From: Chitinibacter sp. GC72
GTDB lineage: Bacteria > Pseudomonadota > Gammaproteobacteria > Burkholderiales > Chitinibacteraceae
Length of the DNA: 39,664 nucleotides
NCBI RefSeq assembly: GCF_009760905.1
Contig: NZ_VIRW01000004.1
Coordinates: 1-39,664, forward strand
Direction of reading: 5' to 3'
Position 1 is the first letter of the stretch. Every line of letters begins with the position of its first letter. The translations under genes were made by a program, and so were the position numbers. The notes under the pieces are model-generated. The model was not told the DNA's origin. It was given only the letters and a program-made list of their open reading frames with translations, and searched no databases. Shown piece by piece: positions 24,577-32,457 of this stretch.

Positions 24577-25605
24577 ATGGAACAGAACAAACCAGTAATG
24601 CCGGATTTTCGTAATTTTGGCGTCATATTTCGGGCTTTGATGTTGGTGCATCTGGGCATGCTGCTGTATGCATTAGCGGAAATGAATGCCTGGTCGGAAT
24701 GGGCGCTCAGGCTGACTGATGCGGCATTCTGGGTCGAGCCGGTGCTGATGGGCGTGATGGCTTTGCTGGCGCTGTGCGCGCCGCAGCTGCGACGCTGGCC
24801 TTACCGGCGCAGCCTGATGCTGGTCTATGCGCTGGTTATGCTCTGGACGCTGCTGGTTTATCAGGTTTTTAGCAGCATTATGCTTGATGCCTTGCGGGCC
24901 GATTTGCTCCAGATGCAGCTGCTGGCGCTGATGACGACCAGCTTTATGATGTGGCACTACCAGCTCTGGCTCAAGACGCTGTCGCCACGTCTGGCCGAAG
25001 CGCGGCTGCTGGCTTTGCAGGCGCGTATCCGGCCGCATTTTTTCTTCAATAGCCTCAATGCAGTGCTATCTTTAATTCGCAGCCAGCCTCGGCTGGCCGA
25101 ACAGCTGTTGCAAAATCTGTCCGAATTATTCCGCGTGGCCATGGGCAACCAGTCGGCACTGTCCACTTTGCAGCGTGAAGTCGAGCTGGCGCAGGGCTAT
25201 CTGGAAATTGAAAAAGTCCGGCTGGGAGAGCGACTGCATGTTGAATGGCATGTCGACAAAATGCCGGGCAAGGCATCGATTCCGCCGCTGATTTTGCAGC
25301 CATTGCTGGAAAATGCCGTCTACCATGGTATTGAGCCCAGCATTGAGACCGGCATTATTCAGATCAATATCTTCCGCTCACGCAATGAAGTGCATATTGA
25401 TATTCGTAATCCGATGATTAATCACGCAGTACAGAGAATCGGTAATGGCATGGCTCAGGATAATGTGAGAGAAAGGTTGTTGTTATATTTCGATGCCGAG
25501 GCAAATCTGAGCATTCAGCGTGGAAATGACTATTATCAAGTACATATCGTGCTGCCCTTTAGGGAGCTAAACAATGAACAAACCGTTGCGCCTGTTTTTA
25601 GTTGA
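24577..25605 (+). CDS. LytS/AlgZ-like sensor histidine kinase
   Basis: About 342 residues. Four membrane segments occupy ~20-135; the His_kinase phosphoacceptor motif is ARIRPHFFFNSLNAVLSLI, and the N-box PLILQPLLENAVYHGIEP and GNGMAQDNVRERL complete a LytS-type kinase. The frame is open from 24502; MEQNKPVMPDFRNFG at 24577 matches AlgZ-like N-termini best, but the ribosome site is poorly spaced, so the start is uncertain. It overlaps the LytTR regulator gene by 32 bp, its certain partner. The DUF2721 gene follows. Confidence 0.88.
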   Translation: MEQNKPVMPDFRNFGVIFRALMLVHLGMLLYALAEMNAWSEWALRLTDAAFWVEPVLMGVMALLALCAPQLRRWPYRRSLMLVYALVMLWTLLVYQVFSSIMLDALRADLLQMQLLALMTTSFMMWHYQLWLKTLSPRLAEARLLALQARIRPHFFFNSLNAVLSLIRSQPRLAEQLLQNLSELFRVAMGNQSALSTLQREVELAQGYLEIEKVRLGERLHVEWHVDKMPGKASIPPLILQPLLENAVYHGIEPSIETGIIQINIFRSRNEVHIDIRNPMINHAVQRIGNGMAQDNVRERLLLYFDAEANLSIQRGNDYYQVHIVLPFRELNNEQTVAPVFS

Positions 25606-26347
25606 TGATGAATTGCCAGCCCTGATGCGCTTGCAAGACCTGCTCGGGGATTGCGCGCCAGAGTGCCCGCACGTCATTGTTGGCACGGCCACCAATGGCA
25701 TTACCGCCTTGCCGCAGATTGCCGAACACGAAATCGACGTAGTGATTCTGGATATCCAGATGCCGCAAATGAGCGGCATCGAAGTAGCCCGCAAGCTGCT
25801 GAATCTGTCACGTCCACCGATGGTGATTTTTGCGACGGCATTTGAAGATTATGGCGTGGCGGCGTTTGATGTCCGTGCAGTTGATTACCTGCTTAAACCC
25901 ATCCGCACCGAGCGCTTACTGGCGGCATTAAAGCGTGTACTTGAATTGCGGCATAACCCGGGCGAAGCCAGCGCAGCTGCGCCAGTGAATGATGGCGCCC
26001 GCAGTCACTTCAGCGTGTCCGAGCGCGGCCGTGTCCACCTGATTCCGGTGTCCGAAGCGCGCTTTTTGAAAGCGGAGCAAAAGTACATCACCTTGCGTAC
26101 GCACGACAGGGAATATCTGCTGGAAGACTCGCTGACCAAGCTGGAAGATGAATTTGGATCAAAGTTTGTGCGAATACACCGCAACTGTCTGGTTTCCCGC
26201 GATAGTATTGCCGGATTCGAGCGGGCGACGATTAATGGCAGTGATGGGCATTGGGTGGTGATTCTGCGTGATGTGCCCGAGCGCTTGCCGGTGAGCCGGC
26301 GTCAGCAACACGTGATCAAAGAATTCAAGAAAGGCCATGATGGATAA
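25574..26347 (+). CDS. LytTR-family response regulator (AlgR-like)
   Basis: 257 residues: a receiver domain (~6-125) with phospho-Asp D60 in VVILDIQMPQMSG, acidic pair DDE at 11-13, and the KP motif VDYLLKPIR; a linker; then a LytTR DNA-binding domain (~145-250; FLKAEQKYITLRTHDREYL, FVRIHRNCLVS). GGGAG sits about 7 nt before the ATG. It forms a two-component system with the overlapping histidine kinase; AlgR-type regulators control twitching motility and exopolysaccharide in other bacteria, but the targets here are unknown. Confidence 0.93.
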   Translation: MNKPLRLFLVDDELPALMRLQDLLGDCAPECPHVIVGTATNGITALPQIAEHEIDVVILDIQMPQMSGIEVARKLLNLSRPPMVIFATAFEDYGVAAFDVRAVDYLLKPIRTERLLAALKRVLELRHNPGEASAAAPVNDGARSHFSVSERGRVHLIPVSEARFLKAEQKYITLRTHDREYLLEDSLTKLEDEFGSKFVRIHRNCLVSRDSIAGFERATINGSDGHWVVILRDVPERLPVSRRQQHVIKEFKKGHDG

Positions 26348-26747
26348 TTTCAGTATCAACACCCCATCCCTGCTGTTTCCGGCCATTTCCCTGTTGATGC
26401 TGGCGTATACCAATCGCTTCCTGGCGATTTCCGGCATCATCCGCCAGTTGTACGAACATCACCGCGCCAACCCCCACGAAAACATCCTGCGCCAGCTGAA
26501 TAATCTGAAAATGCGGGTCTGGCTAATCCGTTATATGCAGGCACTGGGGATTAGCAGTCTGTTGCTGTGTATTGTTTCGATGGTGCTGGTTTCGATCTCG
26601 CATGCCGACTGGGCGCAGCTGCTGTTTGTCGGTAGCCTGATTCTGATGGTCGGCTCGCTGGTGCTGTGTCTGCTGGAAGTGATGGTGTCCGATGCCGCGC
26701 TGAAAATTTTGCTGGCTGATATTGAAGACGAGATACGGCAGCATTGA
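26337..26747 (+). CDS. DUF2721-family membrane protein
   Basis: 136 residues with three membrane segments: ~12-32 (LLFPAISLLMLAYTNRFLAI), ~73-92 and ~97-118. The opening FPAISLLMLAYTNRFLAI is characteristic of DUF2721, which has no known function. ATGATG offers two starts; the second (26340) has better spacing from AAAGG. It overlaps the LytTR gene and is co-transcribed with the two-component system. Confidence 0.88.
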   Translation: MMDNFSINTPSLLFPAISLLMLAYTNRFLAISGIIRQLYEHHRANPHENILRQLNNLKMRVWLIRYMQALGISSLLLCIVSMVLVSISHADWAQLLFVGSLILMVGSLVLCLLEVMVSDAALKILLADIEDEIRQH

Positions 26748-26750
26748 GCT

Positions 26751-26780
26751 GCAGGGTATTGAAGTATCAAGATACCCTGC
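26751..26780. other. GCAGGGTAT/ATACCCTGC hairpin after the DUF2721 gene
   Basis: A 9-bp stem (26751-26759 / 26772-26780) that can extend through TTGA/TCAA with a two-base bulge. It starts 4 nt after the stop. No T-run follows, so it may protect the 3' end or assist the terminator just downstream. Confidence 0.5.
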
Positions 26781-26782
26781 GC

Positions 26783-26829
26783 GGTATTGGTCAGAAAGGC
26801 AATTGGAAAAAAGGCCATGGGGATATACC
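26783..26829. repeat. 47-bp element GGTAT-N37-ATACC overlapping a terminator
   Basis: A perfect member by ends and spacing (GGTATTGG ... GATATACC). Its right part is shared with the terminator stem at 26810-26839, so one function may constrain the other. Confidence 0.6.
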
Positions 26830-26839
26830 CATGGCCTTT
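26810..26839. terminator. Bidirectional intrinsic terminator between DUF2721 and dgkA
   Basis: A perfect 12-bp stem AAAGGCCATGGG / CCCATGGCCTTT with a 6-nt loop, preceded by an A run and followed by TGTCTTT. It lies between convergent genes and can serve both strands. Confidence 0.88.
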
Positions 26840-26843
26840 GTCT

Positions 26844-27215
26844 TTATGCCAGTAAAACCAGACCCCACATCATGGCCAGATTGAGCAGACCGATCAGTTG
26901 TGCTGCGCTGCCTAGATCTTTGGCGCGTTTGGCCAGATGGTGTTTTTCCAGCGAAGTATGGTCGACTGCCGCTTCGATGGCCGAATTGAGTAATTCGACA
27001 ATCACACAGGCCAGATGACTACCAATCAGCAAGGCTTTGCCCCAGATCGGTACGGGCAGATACAGGGCGACGGGAATACCGGCCACCGCCAGTAGCAACA
27101 CCTGGCGAAAAGCTGCCTCGTTTTGCCAGCCAGCACGCAGACCATCAATTGAATAACCTAGTGCATTGAATATCCGCTTGATGCCTGTTTTGCCTTTAAA
27201 TGGGCTTTCACTCAC
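26844..27215 (-). CDS. dgkA: Diacylglycerol kinase (prokaryotic DgkA)
   Basis: A membrane protein of 123 residues with three helices that phosphorylates diacylglycerol to recycle phospholipid. Signature ELLNSAIEAAVD with HHLAKRAKDLGSAAQ, and the N-terminal amphipathic FNALGYSIDGLRAGWQNEAAFRQ. I start at the GTG at 27215: AGGAGAG lies 6 nt upstream, and the GTGA overlap with the stop of the upstream membrane-protein gene indicates coupling. A longer frame to 27263 is rejected as overlapping that gene. Confidence 0.93.
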   Translation of the reverse strand: MSESPFKGKTGIKRIFNALGYSIDGLRAGWQNEAAFRQVLLLAVAGIPVALYLPVPIWGKALLIGSHLACVIVELLNSAIEAAVDHTSLEKHHLAKRAKDLGSAAQLIGLLNLAMMWGLVLLA

Positions 27216-27991
27216 GCTTGCTCTCCTGTTACTGCAGGGTTGGAAAATACATCGGCATAGCACACATAGCTGCTAATCAGCGCGACTGGCAAGCCGATCA
27301 GCAAGCCCAAAAAGAAGGGCAGCATCAGCAGCAAGAGTAGCAGTCCGCCCAGCAAGGACATCAGCAGGATGGGCGACCAGTTGCGCCAGAAGGCTAAAAA
27401 TGACATTTTCATCGCATCAGTCGCGCTCATCTGATTGAGCATCACCAGCGCAGGCGCATAAAAATAGGCGCTATACACCACAGCAAAGCAGCCCAGCATC
27501 AACAAGCCCAGCGGCCATAAATGGCTGATCTGGCTAAATTGGCTGATTTCTTTGGGCAGCGCCTCAATCACGCCGATCAGTGCCAGACCATCGATCGCCG
27601 CAGAGAGCAGAAACATCAGCGTAATGGTGCCCAGCATGTAATAAGCCCCCACCTTGATCAGATCAATCGTGTAGCTTTGAAAACCGGCAAACAGTGTTGC
27701 GATGGGGGGCTGTTCACCCAGATCGGTGCGCTGCGCCGCCAGCATCAGGCCTCCGAGCAAGACCGGCCCCAGCAAGGTGCTGAGAAAGCCGCCAACGAAC
27801 GGAATCAGGCTGCTGACCAGCATAATGACAATAAACAGCCCCGTCATGCCCACCCATGCCGTTGGCGCCTGACGAAACAGCCGGAATGATTGCACGATCC
27901 ACGCCCAGCCCTGTGCTGTGGCTACGCTGCGCGGCTCGATGGCGCTATCAATCACGGCGTCAAGATCAATCATCGGATTGTGTTCTGACAT
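27212..27991 (-). CDS. BPSS1780-family membrane protein
   Basis: 259 residues with about six membrane segments (~45-70, 78-95, 120-150, 165-190, 205-235). QGWAWIVQSFRLFRQAPTAWVGM and the later AFWRNWSPILLMSLLGGLLLLLL fit the BPSS1780 family of beta-proteobacterial membrane proteins; function unknown. Start MSEHNPMIDLD at 27991 with GGA 6 nt upstream; the longer frame to 28156 lacks support. It is coupled to dgkA by a four-base overlap. Confidence 0.85.
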   Translation of the reverse strand: MSEHNPMIDLDAVIDSAIEPRSVATAQGWAWIVQSFRLFRQAPTAWVGMTGLFIVIMLVSSLIPFVGGFLSTLLGPVLLGGLMLAAQRTDLGEQPPIATLFAGFQSYTIDLIKVGAYYMLGTITLMFLLSAAIDGLALIGVIEALPKEISQFSQISHLWPLGLLMLGCFAVVYSAYFYAPALVMLNQMSATDAMKMSFLAFWRNWSPILLMSLLGGLLLLLLMLPFFLGLLIGLPVALISSYVCYADVFSNPAVTGEQA

Positions 27992-28105
27992 GCTAAATCC
28001 AGAGTAATGACAAAATGCCCTAATGCTAGCAGCTCGTTTGGGCTTGCGGACATTTTTCAATGGCAGTATTAAGGGCGCATTAAGTATTGGCATCTGCACG
28101 CACAA

Positions 28106-28143
28106 ATAAAAAACCGCTGCCGATCGATCAGATCGTGCAGCGG
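28106..28143 (-). terminator. ackA intrinsic terminator
   Basis: On the minus strand, a stem CCGCTGC/GCAGCGG continued by GATCG/CGATC with one bulged base is followed by a run of six T. It begins 20 nt after the ackA stop. Confidence 0.9.
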
Positions 28144-28163
28144 CCTGATTGGCCAAAGTGGCC

Positions 28164-29357
28164 TTAAATAGTGGCCAGTGCCTGACGTGCGATCATCAGC
28201 TCTTCATTGGTTGGAATCACGTACACCGCCACTTTGCTGTCGGCCAGACTGATTCGGCGCGGTTCGCCTGAGCGGACGGCGTTGGCTGCTTCGTCGATTT
28301 CCACGCCCAGCCAGCGTAGCTGGTGACACACATTGGCGCGGGTGATGGCGTCGTTTTCGCCAATCCCGGCGGTGAACACCAAGCAATCCAGGCCGCCAAT
28401 CGCCGCTGCTAGCGACGCGGTTTCCCGCACAATACGGCGGGCGAAGTAGTCGATGGCAAATTTGGCCAAAGGCTCGCTAGATGATTGCAGCGCGCGCATA
28501 TCGCTGGAAATACCGCCCGAGAGACCCAGCAGACCCGATTCTTTATACAGCAGCGTTTCAATCTGTTTGGCGTCCATCTGCAGATGGTTCATCAGATGCA
28601 GCAAGACCCCGCCATCAATACTGCCGCAGCGCGTGCCCATCGGCAGGCCTTCCAGTGCGGTAAAGCCCATGGTGGTAGCCTGACATTCGCCACCGAGCAA
28701 AGCCGCCATGGACGAGCCATTGCCCAGATGCGCGACCACGGTACGCCCTTCTGCTGCGCGGGTATCGATATGTGGCAGCACGCTGGCGATGTATTCGTAT
28801 GACAGGCCGTGGAAACCGTAACGGCGAATGCCTTCTTTCTGTGCAAATTCATAGGGCAGGGCAAACAGCTGGTTCAGTTCGGGCTGGGTGGTGTGAAAGG
28901 CCGTATCAAAGCAGGTCACTTGCGGCGCATTGGGCAGCAGATCCTGCAAAATCTTGATCGGTGCAATATTATGTGGCTCGTGCAAAGGTGCCAGCGGAAT
29001 CAGCGCTTCCAGCCCGGCGATCAGCGCCGGGGTCACCCGCTCGGGTTTGGAATATTGCGTGCCGCCATGCACCACGCGGTGGCCCACCACCTTGATTTCG
29101 CGCCCGCCCAGACGCTGCTCGAGCCAGCTCAGCATATGGCGCAGTGCGTAATCGTGATTTTTCGGCACATCGGCAGGCAGCACTTCGTCGGCCACTTTCT
29201 GGTCGGCAGCGTCCTTGGCGGTGAATTTGGGTTCTACATACAGGCCTTCCATTTGCCCCTTGAACAGCACCTGCGGGTCGGCCGAGCCAGCGGTTTCAAA
29301 CAAAGAAAACTTGATGCTGGAAGACCCTGCATTAATGACCAAGACCAGATCGCTCAT
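28164..29357 (-). CDS. ackA: Acetate kinase
   Basis: 397 residues, the usual length. Acetyl phosphate + ADP to acetate + ATP, cytosolic. The sugar-kinase/actin-like phosphate motif NAGSSSIKFSLFE is at the start, with VVGHRVVHGG, HLGNGSSMAAL, TMGFTALEGLPMGTR and FTAGIGEN. GAGGAG is well spaced before the ATG. No pta gene is nearby. It ends at a strong terminator and so is probably monocistronic. Confidence 0.97.
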   Translation of the reverse strand: MSDLVLVINAGSSSIKFSLFETAGSADPQVLFKGQMEGLYVEPKFTAKDAADQKVADEVLPADVPKNHDYALRHMLSWLEQRLGGREIKVVGHRVVHGGTQYSKPERVTPALIAGLEALIPLAPLHEPHNIAPIKILQDLLPNAPQVTCFDTAFHTTQPELNQLFALPYEFAQKEGIRRYGFHGLSYEYIASVLPHIDTRAAEGRTVVAHLGNGSSMAALLGGECQATTMGFTALEGLPMGTRCGSIDGGVLLHLMNHLQMDAKQIETLLYKESGLLGLSGGISSDMRALQSSSEPLAKFAIDYFARRIVRETASLAAAIGGLDCLVFTAGIGENDAITRANVCHQLRWLGVEIDEAANAVRSGEPRRISLADSKVAVYVIPTNEELMIARQALATI

Positions 29358-29600
29358 GGAAAACTCCTCAATTCATGGAAAATCGCCGCAGTGCAAGCGT
29401 GTGCCTTGCTTGCGATGCGGTGTATAAATAATACTAAGCAAAATTTATCACGCCAGCATCAGACCGAAGGCCGTACAAGTCGTGGCGCGATAGTGCTGCG
29501 TGAAAACGGTTTCTTTTCGCTATGTTACGCAGCATAGTCTGCGTGGGCGCACATCTTATTGGCGAATATCAATGCTTGGATACTATTTGGATCGTAAATA

Positions 29601-30113
29601 ATGACAATCAGCTATACCACGCATCTGATCTGTGCGCCCGATTTACCCGAAGCTGCCGAGGTGCTGGTGTTTCACGTGAAACCGGGACAGTTTGTCGGAG
29701 CGGACACCTTGCTGATGACCTTGCTGGCTGCCGATCAGGAATGGCAGGTGCATGCGCCTGACGAGGGCCAGATTGGCAGTTTGATGGTTGAACATGGCGA
29801 TTTTGTGAACAGCAATGATTTACTACTGCTGATGGAAATTGCCGAAAAACCATCGGCTTTTGCCTTGCTTGACTTCGACGCCGAAGATACTTCCGCAGCC
29901 CACACCATCACGGCCGCGCCACCTCCTGTCACCGCGACGACGCCCTCTGCCGAGCAATTGGCCGTCAGCCCTGCTGCTGCCACACTGGCCGCTAGGCTGG
30001 GGGTTGATCTGAATCGCTTGAGTACGGAGGCGCTGATCGACGAAGATGCCGTCCTCGAATTTGCCCGGCAGGAATTGCTCACACTGGGCAAAATCCGCAA
30101 ATTGCTGGCTTAG
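29601..30113 (+). CDS. E2-like mini-protein: lipoyl-type domain lacking the lysine plus E3-binding-like segment
   Basis: 170 residues. Residues ~8-82 fit a biotinyl/lipoyl hammerhead (VLVFHVKPGQFVGADTLLMTLLA, then VHAPDEGQIGSLMVEHGDFV, LLLLMEI). At the attachment turn, where E/T-D-K is expected, the sequence is AADQ, so Q46 replaces the modified lysine. After an Ala/Pro linker, residues ~122-157 (VSPAAATLAARLGVDLNRL, EDAVLEFAR) resemble the peripheral-subunit-binding domain of E2 proteins. No catalytic acyltransferase domain. The codons for VFHVKP form a parS-like site. Function unknown. Confidence 0.75.
   Translation: MTISYTTHLICAPDLPEAAEVLVFHVKPGQFVGADTLLMTLLAADQEWQVHAPDEGQIGSLMVEHGDFVNSNDLLLLMEIAEKPSAFALLDFDAEDTSAAHTITAAPPPVTATTPSAEQLAVSPAAATLAARLGVDLNRLSTEALIDEDAVLEFARQELLTLGKIRKLLA
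29668..29683. promoter_or_regulatory. parS-like ParB binding site inside the E2-like gene
   Basis: TGTTTCACGTGAAACC, the same 16-mer as at 10297-10312, with a perfect 14-bp palindrome core. It is embedded in coding sequence (VFHVKP), which is common for parS sites. Confidence 0.85.
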
Positions 30114-30172
30114 TGGCAAGCCTGTCTTCGGCGAATTCAAAGCTGATTGTTGTTGATTATAAGAACTGCTTG

Positions 30173-30219
30173 GGTATATGGCTGTAGCCAAGTATATATA
30201 TGGCCTACATACATATACC
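30173..30219. repeat. 47-bp element GGTAT-N37-ATACC, best-formed copy
   Basis: A perfect member with both inner motifs: left GGTATATG then CTGTAG; complement of the right arm GGTATATG then ATGTAGG. It lies between the convergent E2-like and AraC genes. The many TATATA steps may also let it form a weak hairpin. Confidence 0.8.
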
Positions 30220-30233
30220 AATCGCTTGGTTTT

Positions 30234-31091
30234 TCAAGTTTTAATCTGGCTGGGGGATACGCCAAAGTGCTGGCGAAAGCGCCGCGAGAAGCTGGCGATT
30301 TCCTGATAGCCCACCGCGCTGGCCACCTCGCCCACGCTTAGGCCTTGCCCCAGCAACTGGCGGGCGTGCTGCATGCGCAGGCTGAACACCTGCTGCCCCG
30401 GCGCTTGCCCCAGATGTGTCAGGCACAGGCGGTGCAAATGGGCGGTGGTGATCTGCAACTGCCGCGCCAGAGTCTCCACCGACCAGTCTTGCGCGGGGGC
30501 TTTGGCCACTTCGCTGAACAACGCGTGCAATTGCTGCGGCCAGCCCAGCCGCGTTTCACCCGAGCCCACGGCGCGCTCCAGCTGCAGGCTGAGCATTTCC
30601 AGCGCTTGCATCACCAGGGTATAGCGCTGCCCATCATTGTGCAGCTGGGCTTCACGCTGATACAGGGAGATGGCATCGTGAATATGCCAGCCTGCATCGC
30701 TGTCTTTAACATAGCAATGTGGCTGCACCAGATGCGCCCAGCGAATATCGTTACTGAGTAATAGCCATGCGATATGCAGCGGCTGATCGCCGGTGCGCCG
30801 ATAGCCGCGCTGCCCGCGCGCGGGCTGAAAAGCCATTTGCCCGGCACTGAAGGGCCAGCGGGTATCACCTTCAAACAGCTCGCCCTGCCCGCCCAGGCAA
30901 AACACCAGGACATGAAAGCTGGAGTCGATCCGCTCGATTTCGCACTGGCCCCATGCTTGCGAGACACCGCACATAAAAATCGCCTTTTCGCGGATCGCCG
31001 GGTGCGAGGCTTTGTGAAACACATGCGCGCCCACCTGACGATTCCAGCCCTGCTCGTCGCAATCGAAGCGTTCGTAGTAAATCAGTGCCAT
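30234..31091 (-). CDS. AraC-family transcriptional regulator
   Basis: 285 residues: an N-terminal cupin-like sensing domain (~1-150; HVLVFCLGGQGELFEGDTRWPFSAGQMAFQP) and two HTH motifs (~185-283; VETLARQLQITTAHLHRLCLTHLG, then GEVASAVGYQEIASFSRRFRQHFGVSPSQIK). The ATG at 31091 is chosen because upstream in-frame codons run into the divergent gene; the ribosome site is weak. The divergent phosphotransferase/PQ-loop/esterase cluster is the plausible target. A one-mismatch 47-bp element lies at 30618-30664. Confidence 0.9.
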   Translation of the reverse strand: MALIYYERFDCDEQGWNRQVGAHVFHKASHPAIREKAIFMCGVSQAWGQCEIERIDSSFHVLVFCLGGQGELFEGDTRWPFSAGQMAFQPARGQRGYRRTGDQPLHIAWLLLSNDIRWAHLVQPHCYVKDSDAGWHIHDAISLYQREAQLHNDGQRYTLVMQALEMLSLQLERAVGSGETRLGWPQQLHALFSEVAKAPAQDWSVETLARQLQITTAHLHRLCLTHLGQAPGQQVFSLRMQHARQLLGQGLSVGEVASAVGYQEIASFSRRFRQHFGVSPSQIKT

Positions 31092-31200
31092 GGCGGTTTC
31101 TATGAGAGATTTGGACAAATAGCAAGTAATCTTCGAGCATTCCCATCCAATCTGCAAGCTGATTAAATGTAAATTCATCAGCCATGAGTAAGTGATTAAG

Positions 31201-32151
31201 ATGGAAAAGTCAGCATTCTCTGAATACGCCACCGCCGCACTGGCCTGCTATCAGGCGCAATGCGGCGGCGTGGCCACGCTGGATCGTGAAATTAGCGGTT
31301 TTTATGGCTGTGCCCTGCTGCTGAGCGGTAGCGCAGGTGATGTGGTGGTGAAATTTGGCTGGCAAAGCGCCCGCGCCGAGCAGGAAGTGATCGGCTTGTC
31401 CCGGCTTGCCCCACATTGCCGTGTTGCCATGCCGGATGTGATCTGGCGCGGCACGATGATGGTGCTGGGCGCAGAGCGCGATGTGCTGATTTTAAGCCGC
31501 CTGCCCGGCGTCGCCCCGTGGGATGTTGCCAAGCCGTGGGCGAATCCTGAGCAAACCGCGCAGCAAGTCGTCGATGTCTTGCTTGGCTGGCATGCCGTCA
31601 GCGATGAGCGCGGCTTTGAATTGCCCGATGCTGGTTTTGTCGATGAGCTACTGAGCGCCTTCGAGGCTTGGACTTTGCCCTTGCACGACTATGTGCAAAG
31701 TGATGCTTCACCGTTTACGCCGCAACAGAAGCTCGCCTATGCGCTGCTGTGGCAGGAACGCCAACGCTTTCTCGCGCCGCTGGCGGGCATGCCATCGAGT
31801 CTGGTGCACGACGATCCGCACGCGGGCAATTTTCTGTTTGATGCGAACAATGGCGAACTCCTCGCCGCGCTCGATCCGTGCGATGTGGCCTTCCGTCATC
31901 GTGAACAGGATATTTTCCATCTGGCCGACGTCGCGCCCGAGCTCAATCTGCTCGAAACCTATTTACAGCACTACCCCGCCCCACCCGGCTTTGCCGCGCG
32001 GCGCTGGTTTTTCTCACTGTGGGACGACGCCAAACACAGCCGCAATCTGCGCTGGTACGACGTGCAATGGTTTGACGACAAACTGGCGAAGCTGGCCCTT
32101 GAGGACGCTGCTTTTGCCAAATTTGGCAGCAAAGAAGCCAGCCATGCCTGA
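31201..32151 (+). CDS. Aminoglycoside phosphotransferase/fructosamine kinase-like protein
   Basis: 316 residues with a protein-kinase-like fold. The Brenner motif is VHDDPHAGNFLF (H203, catalytic D205, N210) and the metal-binding Asp is in ALDPCDVAF (D225). The N-lobe VVVKFGWQSARAEQEV supplies the ATP lysine and glutamate. Members phosphorylate sugars, choline or antibiotics; the substrate cannot be told. I start at the ATG at 31201; a GTG at 31192 is possible. Its stop overlaps the PQ-loop gene by 8 bp. It is divergent from the AraC regulator. Confidence 0.8.
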   Translation: MEKSAFSEYATAALACYQAQCGGVATLDREISGFYGCALLLSGSAGDVVVKFGWQSARAEQEVIGLSRLAPHCRVAMPDVIWRGTMMVLGAERDVLILSRLPGVAPWDVAKPWANPEQTAQQVVDVLLGWHAVSDERGFELPDAGFVDELLSAFEAWTLPLHDYVQSDASPFTPQQKLAYALLWQERQRFLAPLAGMPSSLVHDDPHAGNFLFDANNGELLAALDPCDVAFRHREQDIFHLADVAPELNLLETYLQHYPAPPGFAARRWFFSLWDDAKHSRNLRWYDVQWFDDKLAKLALEDAAFAKFGSKEASHA

Positions 32152-32446
32152 ACCGTGGCTGCTCAAAACCGCTAATTTGCTGCAGATCTGTGTGCCGCTG
32201 CTGTCGCTCAGTGCCTATCTGCCGCAATGGAAAAAAATTCTCCGCACCCGCTCGGCGCACGATATTTCCTTGCGCGCTTGGCTGATCTGGACGGTTTCAT
32301 CGCTGTTTGCGCTGTGCTACGCGCTGGTGCAATGGCAAATCAATCAGCAAACGTGGCCGCTGCTGATCTCCAGCAGTGCAACGATGCTGTGTGTTTTAAC
32401 GACGGTCGCACTGGTGCTGTTCTATCGCCGCCGTACGGGTGAATAA
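32144..32446 (+). CDS. SemiSWEET/PQ-loop membrane protein
   Basis: 100 residues with three membrane helices. The PQ-loop motif SAYLPQWKKILRTRSAHDISLRAWLIWTV is typical of bacterial SemiSWEET sugar transporters, which work as dimers of one 3-helix repeat. The second and third helices are FALCYALVQ and LCVLTTVALVLFY. It overlaps the phosphotransferase gene by 8 bp, suggesting uptake followed by phosphorylation of a small sugar-like solute (inference). Confidence 0.82.
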   Translation: MPEPWLLKTANLLQICVPLLSLSAYLPQWKKILRTRSAHDISLRAWLIWTVSSLFALCYALVQWQINQQTWPLLISSSATMLCVLTTVALVLFYRRRTGE

Positions 32447-32457
32447 AAGGAGATGAA

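Noticed and set aside
26755-26801. GGTAT at 26755 as a further 47-bp element
   Set aside because: No ATACC at the required distance; it belongs to the short GCAGGGTAT hairpin.
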